A DNA stretch of 64,000 nucleotides. It comes from Lumbricus terrestris (lineage: Eukaryota; Annelida; Clitellata; Crassiclitellata; Lumbricidae). Positions 20,501 through 28,966 of the stretch are shown piece after piece. The notes under the pieces were generated by a model that saw only the letters and a program-made list of their open reading frames with translations, had not been told where the DNA came from and made no database searches. The translations under genes were made by a program, and so were the position numbers. Position 1 is the first letter of the stretch; each line of letters starts with the position of its first letter. The DNA lies in the NCBI GenBank assembly GCA_949752735.1, contig OX457037.1, positions 66,796,415 to 66,860,414 of the forward strand. Reading direction: 5' to 3'.

Positions 20501-23500
20501 TGGTTACAGTGCACAATTTTGCAGTTGAAGCAAATTATAATACCAGAACGCAGACCACAGAATACACTAATCTTAACTATAGGTTACATACAACTGAACA
20601 GACAGCCTGCAATACATGGTGCTAATACAGCCTACAAAGCATGTCCGCCCAACGGGGGCTCGAACTCGTTACCTCTCGCTCTCTACGCCAGTGTGTTATC
20701 CATTACTCTACCGCCTCCTTCCCATGCTTAAATGAATACAATATTCATAAAAATTGAACTTCCTGAAAAGGATTACATATTTAAAGTATTCATTAAACAG
20801 TTTTTGACTAGTTCATGAAATTTTTATGATTCGTTTTCAGATATAGAGAAATGACTAGTCCTATAATCAGCAATTACTTAGTACTTAGTCCATCCCGTGC
20901 AGATCTGCACATCGGGCAACGTATCGTCTCCATTCTTCTCTGTCTGCCGCCAGCTCCCTGGCCTCGTCCCACGACATCTCCGGGCATCTCAAGTCCTCCC
21001 TGATGGTCTCTGGCCAGTTCTTTCTCGGCCTTCCTCTCCTCCTTTTCCCTCCAGGATTCCACGACATCACCTGATTCGGGCTGATTGGCTATGAAAATGT
21101 TACGTTGTTTCTGTTGCAGGCATTTTTTACCTGCGTGGGTTGCAAGCCCACCGCAGAACCCCCTCCTTTATCCTGGCTTGGGACAGGCTCAGACATCGTA
21201 AGATAATCTGAAGCGGAGTTATAATCAGCAATAAGTAGTGATAATTGCTGGTATACAATTCTGTTTTATATATGCGGTGTCCTTAACTGATTTTACACGT
21301 TTTTCTATGTATATTAGCTTCACGAAATGCTTCGCATTTCTGTAGAAGTCATAAATAGAGGGCATGAACTTAGAACAGAATAGACAGCAATGATTACTGT
21401 GTACAATTCTCTTTCACTTGTGTGGTATCTTTAAGTGATTTTACTCGTTTGTCGATGTAAACTAGCTTCGGGAAATGTTTCATATTATAGAACTCGAAAG
21501 ACGACGGCTTGATGAGATCAAACGGCAGAGACGAGAACAGGAAGAACGGCAGAGACGAGAACAGGAAGATGGGCAAAAATTACTCGGTACTTAATAACTC
21601 ACCAAATCATTTTGCTATAATTCAAGGATTCTATATTACAGGATAGGTTACTCTGGAACATTTTGTGGTCATGATTTCACTCTGAGCAATAGATGGCGCT
21701 CCACTTAAAATTCCGTTTCTATCGCTAAGGATGATATTTTGAATCTCCAAAGGTATTTGTTTATTTTGCAAACATAACTAGTCATCAATCTGTTTTCATA
21801 GATGTAACTAATTGAATGCTTTTATTTTGTAAATAAGATTTGAAATTTTCCGGAACTCCTATTATCGCCCCAAAAAGTGTACAAGGCAGCTAAAGAAGAA
21901 GAAACCAGTCCTCTGTATAGAGTCCTTGCTATAATTATCGTGGTGCAAGCTGAATAATTTATCCAAACTTGTCCTAAAGACTATTCAACATTGCCCAGCT
22001 GCTTGTCTTCATGTGAGCATTGTATAATCTTCTTCAGGCTTTTTTTGATGCATCTTCAGCTTTTGATATGGTAGACCATGATATTTTACTACATCGTCTT
22101 GAAAGTTGAAACTTCTTTTGGTCTTAGTGGCCTTCCTCTTCTTTGGTTTCGTTCATATCTTACTGACCGTACCCAAATGGTTATACTAGATGATTCTCGC
22201 ACCTCATGGTTTCCTGTTAAATTTGGAGTTCATCAAGGATCCATGGATCCGTACTAGGTCTACTTCTTTTACAGCTGATATTCCTCTTCTCTTTGCTAAA
22301 CACTCAGCCTTTGGTCACCTCTATGCTGATGATGTCCAAACTTTTGTTCAAGGCTCGTCTTCCCACCAACTTGCTCTCCGTCAGTCTATTGAATCTCTTT
22401 CTGCTGATCTCAATTGTTGCATGGGTAGCCGTTTATTTCCCGGAATGTCATTTCCTCGAAATTTATTTCGCCGAAATCATCTGACCGAAAATCAATTCAC
22501 CGAATCTCACCTCGCCTAATGTTCAATTCACCGAATGTTAATTTAATGGAAATTCATTTAACCGAAAATATAGACTAAAGGGATCGACTATGCTAAAATG
22601 CTTGGCACGTGCGAACGTGTGTTGTGCAGTACACCTTTAGGCCGTCCTATCGACTGTACATGATACTGTACATCACACACACAAGCCTCTGTCTTTTCGA
22701 TTTCGTTTCGTTCTTATGGCAGTATAGCCGTCGGTTTCTGTCTGAATAGAGATAAAATGTCTAAAATAAAGTTTGTTACTAGTAGTCGAGGTAAAAATAA
22801 GACTATATTTGAGGGATACATTTATCTGAAAGACAAAGAAGTTAAAGGGAAGACGTACTGGTGTTGTGAGTTGCGAGGTTGCACTGCACGAATGCATAGT
22901 ATGGGAGATGTCATTGTACGACTGCCGACTGACCACACTCTGCATGCTCCATCGGCTAATCGAGTAGCCTATAGCTGCCGCTGTTGTTGTTGGAGCCGTG
23001 CGAGTAAAAGCAACCGAATGTGAGAGTTCCACGAAGAATGTTGTGCAACAGGCTGTATCGCAAGTCTCCGTGGCTACAGCACCCGCCCTACCATCGACAC
23101 AATCTCACATAATCTATCGTTTTAATTCAAGTTCTTTGCATTGACATAAACAAAGCCATTGAGGTCTTTGTCGATCGACAGAACTCATTGTAGTTGACCT
23201 ATCTTGTTTTTAGCTTAATGATAATGAACTAAGTCCTTTTTAGCACCATCGACTTGTCTACTTTTTCTGTGAAATGACAATTCGGTCACCTGAACTTCTA
23301 TGAAATGAACATCGCGTAGATGATTGTCGGCGAATTGATTTTCGGTTAGATGAATTCGGCTAAAAGACCTTCGGTGAAATGAACTTCGGTGTAATGATAG
23401 GGAACCGTTGCATGTCCTCAAATCGTCTTTCGCTCAACTCTTCCAAGACTCAGTTGATATCTGGTTGGGCACTCGTCAACAGCTTAACGAGCTTGATTAC

Positions 23501-26500
23501 GTTTTACTTGCCAAGCACTTTCCTCAATTTACTTTGTGACAAAGTCCGTGACCTTGGTGTGACTATTGATCAGATCTTTCCTTCTCTACACATATTGTAA
23601 TATTTCTCGGTCAGGCTTCTATCATCTGCGACGTTTAAGTGCCATTAGGCACTGTCTCTTCGTCGATTTTCTTCTTCTATGGTCCATGCCTTCATCTGTT
23701 CTCGCATTGACTACTGTAACTCATTACTCATTGGCTTACCTAAACTCCGCCTGGTCCTCTCCAATCGGTACTTAATGCATCTGCTCGTTTGATTGTCCGC
23801 CTTCCTCGTTTCTCTCACATTTCGACTTTCATGACTGAGCACCTACACTGGCTTCCTTTGATTGCCCGGATTCAGTATAAAATTCTTTTTCTTACCTATA
23901 AGATCTTTTTGGGTCAAGCGCCTCGCTACCTTTGTGATCTTATTAGGAAGCCTTTCTCAGCTACCGTTGGACGTCCTCTCCACTCTCTAGACCGTCATGA
24001 TCTTCTTGTACCATGATCTCGGACTGCCGCAGCCCAACATCGTGCCTTTGCCTCTGTCTGCCCTTTACTGTGGAATGGCGTTCCTACTATTATTCGTGCT
24101 CAGATTTTATCTGGAGGCTTTACTTTTTCTGCCCGTTGTCTTAAGACTTTTCTTTTTCCAGGAGTTCTTCGCACTGGGAGCGCCTCTGATTAGGTTGTAC
24201 TGTGAGAGGCGCTTTATAAATCCCAAAATAGAATAGAATAGAACAGTGATTCCCAACCTGTGTGCCGCGGCACACTAGTGTGCCGCGAGATCTTTGCTGG
24301 TGTGCCGCGGGAAAGTCTAATATGTTGGTAATTAGCGTATTAATGATTCCAAACAAAATATCCGAAAACATCATCAATGCAACATCAAAACTTAAATCAG
24401 TTGGTCTTAATCTCTCACACTGTAGCCTAGCAGGTTAAGATCTCCATGGGAAATCTTGATTGTTTTCCTATGATCAATGAATCTCAGTTTTGTTTAAATT
24501 GCACCTGAAATAGGCCTGCTAAGCTCATTGATAGGCCTACAACCAGCAGTACAACACTACTTCCCTTCGCTTGCAATTGACAATTTTGACTGAGTGATCA
24601 TTCCATTCGTAATCGGCGAAACAACAAATCTTACAACCAAGAATGAAGAACAGCTTATTGATTTACGAAATGAAAATTTTTGTCAGTCAACATTTTCCGA
24701 AAAGAGTTTGGATGAGTTTTGCTTTCCATTCAGAAATCATATCCTTCGATTAGTTCAAGAGCAGTCAAAATTCTTCTGCCATTTGCATCTTCGTGGTTTT
24801 GTGAATTTAGATTTTCAGCTTTAACTGAAATCAAGTGTAGAAAGGTGGAGAGACTTCTTAGAATCGACAATGAAATGCAAGTTGATTGTCATCTCTGGAG
24901 CCTCAATTTGTTCTGCTAACCGACTAGACTCACTAAAGTACTATTATTATACAATAAGCAAGAGCGGATACAGAAAACTTCAAAGGGGCCAAAATTTTGG
25001 GTCTTGGGGGAGGGAAAACATTTCGTCTTGGTCACCGAAAAATCTGATTTGCCGAATTCCCAACAAAAAGTTACCATATCCGCCAAAATAGTTAATGGCC
25101 TTTTTTAGTCATTTGCCAAATTCCCAACAAGAAAGTAGGCTACCATTTTATCCGCCAAAATAGTTTATGACGTTTTTTTAGTCGGACCTCGTGGGCGTAG
25201 GGAGGACTACAAAAGTGCTCATGTGGGTGGCCACATCAACTTTCCGAGCTAGAATAGCTGGTAAAAAATTAAGAGATTTCTAAATGGGGGTCATGGCCGG
25301 ATTGGCCCCCTGGATCCGCCCCTGCAATAAGAACATTAAAATTAGAATATTATTAAATAATAGTGACAAATACATGTAGATAAAAAAGGTAATTATTATT
25401 AAGTGTGCCGCGAAATTTGTTATTCTTTCTTAGTGTGCTGCAAGACAAAAAAGGTTGGGAATCACTGGAATAGAATAATCTAAATACTATATGTATAAAC
25501 TAATTAAGAAATTTGGGTGACTCAGATCATCTCGAAAATCTCGAGTCTAGCAAATAAATTGTGGGGACGTAGACTAGGAGTTTTTTTTATTAGAAGTTCA
25601 CGCATGTCGTTAGCACAAAACATAATTACTGTACTAATTAGCAACAGCCGGACTTGGGGAATCTGAGTTTCTGATCAATTGTGATTAGATACACCTAATA
25701 CGTTTTACATATTTTTCATTATCTTTCTCCTGGACAATAAGGCGAGCTTCTGAAGAGCGGAAAACATTCAAACTCGATTTTCCGGAAATTATGAAATTGT
25801 ACTTACATTGTACCTGGTTATTGCACCCAATGCTTCAATTGCAGAATTAGAGGCGTAACCTTGTGAAGAAAGAGAGCGAGAGAGACAGAGAGGCTAAATA
25901 AAACCGTCTTTTGATGAGTGAGTGGAATGCTTTAGAAGTAGTTTTAGAAAGAAGGAAGAGCGTCGTGGAAGGTCATTCCAGGTTGAGGATCGAGCCTACC
26001 ACCGAGAAGGAACGGTTCTGCCACATGGAGGTGCGAGCAAATGCAACAGAGTGTAGACTGACCTTGTTCAAAGAATGTCCTGATGATGGGCGTGAACGTC
26101 CCACTTAGATATCCTATTCTCCAATAATATGATCGATTATCTATATAAATAAAAATGTAAAAAGTTTTCGTACGTAATCAAGGATCTCGGAAAGTTCTTG
26201 ACCGATTGTTTTGAAAATTTTCGCAAAACGTTCCATTCGAATACGAGCGGGTTTGTATAATGCTTTTCTGGAAAAAGCGCAATCTTTTCAAAAAAAGCAC
26301 AACTTTGCATTCGATTCGACCGATTTCGATTTAAATTTTCACACATCCGTCCGACGATTGGCATTCGAATGCGGCCGTGTTTTTATGGCGCATATCCGCG
26401 CTTGTTCTTATAGCGCATATGCAGCTGTCGATTTGCATTCGAATGCGGCTGTGTTTTTATGGCGCATATCCCCGCCTGTTCTTATAGCGCATATGTAGCT

Positions 26501-28514
26501 GTCGGTTTGTGTCGATTTGCATTCGAATGCGGCCGTGTTTTTATGGCGCATATTCGCGCGTGTTCTTATAGTGCATAATTTTTATGTAGCTGTCGGTTTG
26601 TACAAAATCAAGGATCTCTGAAAGTTCCTCACCGTTTGCTTACAAATTTTCACACAACTTTCCATATCCGCGCATGTTCTTATAGCGCATATATATATGT
26701 AGCTGTCGGGAACGGAGGGGGGAGGGAGGAAGCGAGGGGAGGGAGCAGGAGGAAGAGGGAGCGAACGGGATAGAGGGAGGGAGGAATGGAGGAAGGGGAG
26801 GGACGGGAGGGAGGGGAGGGAAGGCGAGTGAACGGGGACGGGGAGAGGAGGTGGAGGGAGGGTATGGAGGTAGGGAGGGACAGGGGAAGGGAGTGAGGCA
26901 GGGGGAGGTAGGGAAGGAGGGTTGGACGATCTTTTCAGCCACAGCAATGCATGGCAGGGTACAGCTAGTATTAAATAAAAATTTGTGAAGATCACGATAT
27001 AATGTTATCGATAGAATAATGGAGTCATAGTGATCTAATACATTATAATTATCAGCGCCAACTGTTCAACTGAGAGACAAAATGATTTTGGAAAAGATCA
27101 TACTGACAGAAATCAAAATATAATGTGATAACCATGTTCTTTGTTATGTGCCTTTTTTCTAATGTCTGTTTGTAAAGGTGCAATGCCTTTCGAATAATAA
27201 TATTTCGATAAATCGACAAAGTCTGTTGTTAATCAGTCGAAGAGAAGTCGTCGCTTAGTTAAGTGTTTCTTGCATAACTTCATAGTGTTGTGAAGATGCA
27301 TTTTGAACATATCGGCACTCCATAATTTCATGTTCATGGCCTGAAAATAACCTATTTGCACTCAACGAACATGTGTGGGAAATTTTCAGTGTATTCTGGC
27401 ATCTCTTTCTTTTGTCATAGCTACATATCTAAGTCAGATCCTATTTGTCTATTTCTCAGTTTGTATAATTTCCATTAACTGAGCTAGGCTACTTTGTTTA
27501 AGAGACACCATCATGACCTACGTCAATGTCCTTCGATTCAGAAATGTGTCTTGCAATATCAATTGGCATTTTCATTTAATAAAGAATGTTGTTTTATAAT
27601 ATATTAAATGTTTCAAATCGCCTCCAGGTTTAATTGCGACGATCCGAACGAAAGACGCGGAAGAAAGAAAGAAATTTACCAAAGGATTGACGATCCTAGA
27701 CAACGAATTGTTTGTTGTGAGTCATGAGAGTTCAGAAGTTGAAGTTTACGATTCCATGAAATTCACTTTCAGTCGTCAATGGACTTTGAAGGAATTAATT
27801 GATCCATTGGACATAGTATCCTGCGACAGAAATAAATGTCTTTACATCAGCGATTACAAAGTCAGTGGTCTGCTAAAAGAAATCTTTAGAGTTGACCTAA
27901 ATGGAAAACTAATACAGAAATGGTCAACGAAAAACGATTCAGGACATTTGTCTGTAACATATGATTCGAATGTCATTTTGGCTGCTTATCATAAGAACAA
28001 ATTAAATGAATATTCGCCAGATGGACAATTAATACGTGAAATACATCTTTCATCAGAGGAAGGGTTTTCTCATCCATGTCATGCTATAAAACTGACCAAT
28101 GGTCATTTCGTGGTCTGTCATGGTGGTGATGATGATGATGTTGATGATCTGCATAGAGTGTGTATAGTCGATGCAGATGGAAAACTTTTGAAATCGTTCG
28201 GTGAAGAACGTGGATCGACCATAGAACAAACAGATGGTCCTAACTATTTGTCCGTCGATGGAAATGGATTCGTGATAGTAGCTGATTCTGTCAACGGCCG
28301 AGTTTTGTCATTGGATTCAAATTTGGAATTTAATAATGAAATTCTTACAGAAGAGCACGAATTAGAATATCCAAATAGGATTCATCTGGATGAGTCAAAT
28401 GGTCGAATCTTTGTATCTAACCATGTTGCGAATATTTCTTGGAATATTTCTTCGATTATGATTTTCGACTTAGGCCAACTAACGCAACCGAGGAATGTTA
28501 CTTTGAACTCTTGA
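8490..28514 (+). CDS. CARD-CARD-NHL protein gene (eight visible exons, 5' end not identified)
   Basis: Exons 8490-8578, 11456-11656, 12242-12417 (or from 12218), 12807-12873, 13638-13922, 16512-16820, 21491-21586 and 27628-28514 join without a stop. Every junction agrees in phase (1-1 throughout, except phase 0 between the third and fourth). The product has an Asn/Ser/Thr-rich N-terminal linker of about 175 residues, a canonical CARD (about 95 residues), a second CARD-like death-fold segment (about 103), a 32-residue Arg/Gln/Glu helix and a C-terminal NHL-type propeller of about 294 residues. CARDs mediate homotypic assembly in apoptosis and innate immunity; NHL propellers bind protein or RNA, as in TRIM-NHL proteins. 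There is no RING, B-box or NACHT/NB-ARC motif in the visible exons. A cytosolic adaptor or sensor role is an inference. The first exon starts in phase 2, so at least one earlier exon is missing. Confidence 0.72.
9187..10361. mobile_element. Non-autonomous Tc1/mariner-like TIR element, 1175 bp
   Basis: Perfect 33-bp terminal inverted repeats starting CAGGGTGCGCCAAAAAAAAG, flanked by TA on both sides (9185-9186 and 10362-10363). Inside each TIR are about 190-nt blocks carrying GGCCACCCACCG and TTTCATC...ATATGAATTG words, two per side and mirrored, so the ends form long imperfect inverted repeats. The centre (9650-9930) has only short frames with no transposase I can identify. It lies in intron 1 of the CARD-NHL gene. 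Confidence 0.88.
10364..11455. other. Intronic non-coding stretch
   Basis: Remainder of the first visible CARD-NHL intron. AT-rich; no domain, repeat border or RNA gene seen. Confidence 0.4.
11456..11656 (+). CDS. CARD-NHL gene, linker exon 2
   Basis: 201 nt, phase 1-1, after CAATGCAG and before G|GTTTTC (a weak donor). It encodes DPVTFFDVGSQQPVAYNY at its start and a Ser/Thr/Asn-rich stretch to NGNDASSK. Probably disordered. Confidence 0.55.
12242..12417 (+). CDS. CARD-NHL gene, linker exon 3 (two possible acceptors)
   Basis: 176 nt from TTTTGCAG to AGA|GTGAGT, starting phase 1 and ending phase 0. A second, equally good acceptor (TTCACTACAG) puts the start at 12218, adding eight in-frame residues. 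Sequence is rich in Asn, Ser, Gly and Leu with no domain. Confidence 0.55.
12807..12873 (+). CDS. CARD-NHL gene, linker exon 4
   Basis: 67 nt between TTATTTTCAG and G|GTGAGT, phase 0 to phase 1. Reads PIHIQATDNLRTDITDV and IATNG. Both splice sites are strong. Confidence 0.55.
13119..13530 (-). mobile_element. Helitron-like element fragment (reverse orientation)
   Basis: On the minus strand the element ends with the hairpin CCCGGGCAACGCCGGG, a short spacer and CTAG followed by T, which is the classic Helitron 3' layout. The other end is an ACAAACAAATAAACAAAC-type stretch. Part of its body (about 13420-13480) recurs at the right edge of the window (63940-64000). No helicase frame. Confidence 0.5.
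13638..13922 (+). CDS. CARD domain exon
   Basis: 285 nt, phase 1-1, after AATTTCAG and before A|GTAAGT. Encodes a complete CARD of about 90 residues: the LVDRMDPDFGLLDVLIAS helix 1-2 region, LTMAEFHQIRSQPS, RNRKLLHYFISKN and AGQKHLVNYL. The spacing of hydrophobic residues and the final QKHLVNYL fit animal CARDs closely. A single exon holding the whole domain in symmetric phase is typical of shuffled modules. Confidence 0.82.
14215..15033. mobile_element. TIR element with internal nested hairpins, 819 bp
   Basis: Perfect 36-bp inverted ends starting AATTGAAGGGCTTGGAGCAA. The interior carries several further GTTATTGC...GCAATAAC inverted pairs (around 14385-14430, 14630-14685 and 14755-14810), each close to CGACATA words. 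No transposase. It lies in the intron between the two CARD exons. A diverged partial end of the same family is at 25795-25850. Confidence 0.8.
15100..15720 (+). mobile_element. L2-like LINE reverse transcriptase C-terminal fragment, degenerate
   Basis: Frames give VHAFVCSRNDYCNSVLIGLP, MTEQLNWLPLSARMQFKVL and LGLAPNYLCDLM, the usual order at the end of L2/CR1 reverse transcriptases (thumb and connection region). Several stops and frameshifts. It parallels 23690-24000, so both come from one family. Confidence 0.75.
16040..16340 (-). mobile_element. LINE ORF2 C-terminal fragment
   Basis: Minus strand encodes RAFSVVGSVIWNDL, the conserved end motif of CR1/L2 reverse transcriptase frames (R.FSV.GP..WN.LP). 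Degenerate and short. Confidence 0.55.
16512..16820 (+). CDS. Second CARD-like death-fold exon
   Basis: 309 nt, phase 1-1, after TTTTATAG. The donor is AAG|GCAAGT, a GC-AG intron start. Reads FEKKYQELWPLSNNK, then a CARD-like pattern: LIDGLDSSYLSFNLFFKEVI, HEYILSKTTNSEKNEALLEMI and LRELKQDCILNIF. It is more divergent than the first CARD but keeps the six-helix hydrophobic layout. A DED or other death fold is possible. Confidence 0.68.
16887..16908. repeat. (TAAG)n microsatellite
   Basis: Five to six TAAG units. The same tetranucleotide ends the local LINE family, so this may be the tail of an eroded insertion. Confidence 0.85.
17046..19192. mobile_element. Degenerate TIR element, GTGTGGTCC family, copy 1
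   Basis: Left end TAGTGTGGTCCACAAAGC and right end ...GAGGACCACCCTAAC are imperfect inverted repeats, and subterminal sequence (GGCTGAAATTTTAC) is shared with the element at 28967-30503. Short internal frames (around 17904-18180 and 18687-18935) look like broken coding sequence, but I cannot assign a transposase family. Confidence 0.45.
19560..20250. repeat. Unclassified interspersed repeat related to the TATAGCGCC families
   Basis: Contains TTGTATAGTGCCTTTTCTAG and a segment (CATTCCAGGTCAATGG..CCTACCACCAAGAAAG) that resembles 25905-26105 and 62380-62520. Probably eroded LINE or SINE 3' sequence; no frame of substance. Confidence 0.35.
20408..20723 (-). mobile_element. tRNA-derived SINE, family 2, with (ATT)n tail
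   Basis: Minus strand begins with a tRNA-like head (GGCGGTAGAGTAATGG A box, GAGTTCGAGCC B box), has a body of about 200 nt and ends TTGTTGAATAAAGG then ATT repeats, which form the AT-rich tract at 20408-20462. It differs from family 1 in head, body and tail. Confidence 0.65.
20880..21190 (-). mobile_element. LINE 3' end (GRPRK...VARCADLHG family)
   Basis: Minus strand encodes GGKRRRGRPRKNWPETIRED, then WDEARELAADREEWRRYVAR and CADLHGMD-stop, followed by a TAAGTACTAAGTAA tail. The adjacent 21090-21190 matches the CCAAGCCAGGATAAAGG segment of 1395-1470 in reverse. Intronic relic. Confidence 0.65.
21491..21586 (+). CDS. Charged helix exon with duplicated RQRREQEE repeat
   Basis: 96 nt, phase 1-1, after TATTATAG and before G|GTACTT. 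Reads LERRRLDEIK, then RQRREQEE twice, then DGQKLL. A 24-nt direct repeat (21520-21567) makes the doubled motif. Predicted single alpha helix or short coiled coil linking the CARDs to the propeller. Confidence 0.6.
22424..23406 (+). mobile_element. MULE-like DNA transposon remnant, 983 bp, inserted in the LINE
   Basis: Flanked by the 8-bp duplication GTTGCATG (22416-22423 and 23407-23414). Ends start GGTAGCC and, inverted, GGTTCCC, and both subterminal regions are arrays of a roughly 18-nt unit of the type TTCATTTCACCGAA. Inside is one FLYWCH finger frame. Animal MULEs with FLYWCH domains are known; the transposase itself is missing, so this is an internally deleted copy. Confidence 0.78.
22757..23023 (+). 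CDS. FLYWCH-type zinc finger fragment of the MULE-like element
   Basis: 89-codon frame starting MSKIKFVTSSRGKNKTIF. It matches the FLYWCH layout: FVTSSRGK, GYIYL, YWCCELRGCTAR for the cysteine side and DHTLHAP for the histidine pair. It runs out of homology after residue 70. DNA-binding finger of a transposase, with no catalytic domain following, so probably not a working gene. Confidence 0.75.
   Translation: MSKIKFVTSSRGKNKTIFEGYIYLKDKEVKGKTYWCCELRGCTARMHSMGDVIVRLPTDHTLHAPSANRVAYSCRCCCWSRASKSNRM
24244..25467 (+). mobile_element. hAT element, internally deleted, 1224 bp
   Basis: Ends CAGTGATTCCCAACC and GGTTGGGAATCACTG are inverted repeats with a perfect 8-bp duplication GAATAGAA (24236-24243 and 25468-25475), taken from the (ATAGA)n tail of the LINE. 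Both ends carry TGTGCCGCG words. The interior keeps the end of a hAT transposase in two frames: EEQLIDLRNENFCQSTFSEK, then KSYPSISSRAVKILLPF and FSALTEIKCRK (hAT C-terminal dimerisation region). Confidence 0.85.
24959..25324. mobile_element. MITE nested in the hAT element
   Basis: Ends CAAGAGCGGATACAG and CTGGATCCGCCCCTG are imperfect inverted repeats with CAATAAG on both sides (24952-24958 and 25325-25331). A probable relative lies at 62572-62914. No coding capacity. Confidence 0.65.
26140..26968 (+). mobile_element. Helitron-like element with internal minisatellite and purine tract
   Basis: Starts TCTATATAAATAAAAATG after A and ends GCAGGGTACAGCTAG before T, which fits Helitron borders (5' TC, 3' CTAG, insertion between A and T). 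The middle has about four copies of a 70-95 nt unit (GCATTCGAATGCGGCCGTG ... TTCTTATAGCGCATATG), then a G/A-only stretch at 26706-26925. No Rep/helicase frame. Confidence 0.5.
26706..26925. repeat. Purine-rich GGGA/GGAGG tract
   Basis: About 220 nt nearly free of pyrimidines on the plus strand with many GGG runs, so it could form G-quadruplex or triplex structures. The proline/serine-rich frames on the other strand are by-products of base composition. Confidence 0.85.
26969..27627. other. Last CARD-NHL intron, remaining part
   Basis: AT-rich with no coding motif or repeat border I can support. It ends with the acceptor CGCCTCCAG at 27619-27627. Confidence 0.4.
27628..28514 (+). CDS. NHL-type beta-propeller exon, C-terminus
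   Basis: 887 nt, starting phase 1 after CGCCTCCAG and ending with TGA at 28512-28514. About 294 residues with six blade-like repeats, e.g. GLTILDNELFVVSHESSEVEV, LSVTYDSNVILAAYHKNKL, HAIKLTNGHFVVCHG, YLSVDGNGFVIVADSVNGRV (the best NHL match) and RIHLDESNGRIFVSNHV. One loop has an acidic GGDDDDVDD insert. The whole propeller is in one exon, which suggests a retrocopied or shuffled module. Confidence 0.8.
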
Positions 28515-28966
28515 AATTATAGAAAAGTTATTGTTCTTTGAAACAAGTGAGCTTGCGTGCAAATTTTAACTTCATGAAATGTTAAAAATGAGTCGACTCA
28601 TAAAAATCAACATTTTCTGATGTAGATCTATGACTCTGTGTTGTCCTTTGAGTCATCCATTATTTCGGCACAATTGGGAAAAGGTTTGGAAAATTGGAAG
28701 ACTTGGACAATTCTTGACTGCGGGCAGCGTCTTCAATAGAATTGACCCCAACAAATTTGTGTGATAGGCTAAATCAACACTTAGGCCTACCCATGAGAAT
28801 GGTAGCGGTGAAATGTGACATAGGCTAATTGAATTGATTTTTTAAACTTTTTGTTGCATTATGTTTTGGATCGAAAAAACATTGGGTGTACTAACTAAAA
28901 GTGAAATAGTTGTTGTTCTATTTCAAATTCGTTGTTAAATTTTGCTGTTGTACGTAGATTAAATTA

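Larger units (their letters stand above)
22045..24235 (+). mobile_element. L2-like LINE, degenerate, interrupted by a MULE-like element
   Basis: Left part encodes FDASSAFDMVDHDILLHRLE and a FADD-type region (LYADDVQTF). Right part (from 23415) gives SSNRLSLNSSKTQLI, VRDLGVTID, EHLHWLPLIARIQYKILF and GQAPRYLCDLI, all in the order of an L2/CR1 reverse transcriptase. It ends in a GCGCCTCTGATT...GAGAGGCGCTTTATAAAT hairpin and an (ATAGA)n tail. Several stops and shifts. Lies in the CARD-NHL intron before the NHL exon. Confidence 0.85.

Noticed and set aside
20610..20723. Possible tRNA gene on the minus strand
   Set aside because: A and B boxes are present, but the arms do not fold and the sequence continues into a SINE body and (ATT)n tail.
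26582..26995. Proline/serine-rich minus-strand frames
   Set aside because: By-product of the purine tract on the other strand; several overlapping frames look alike.
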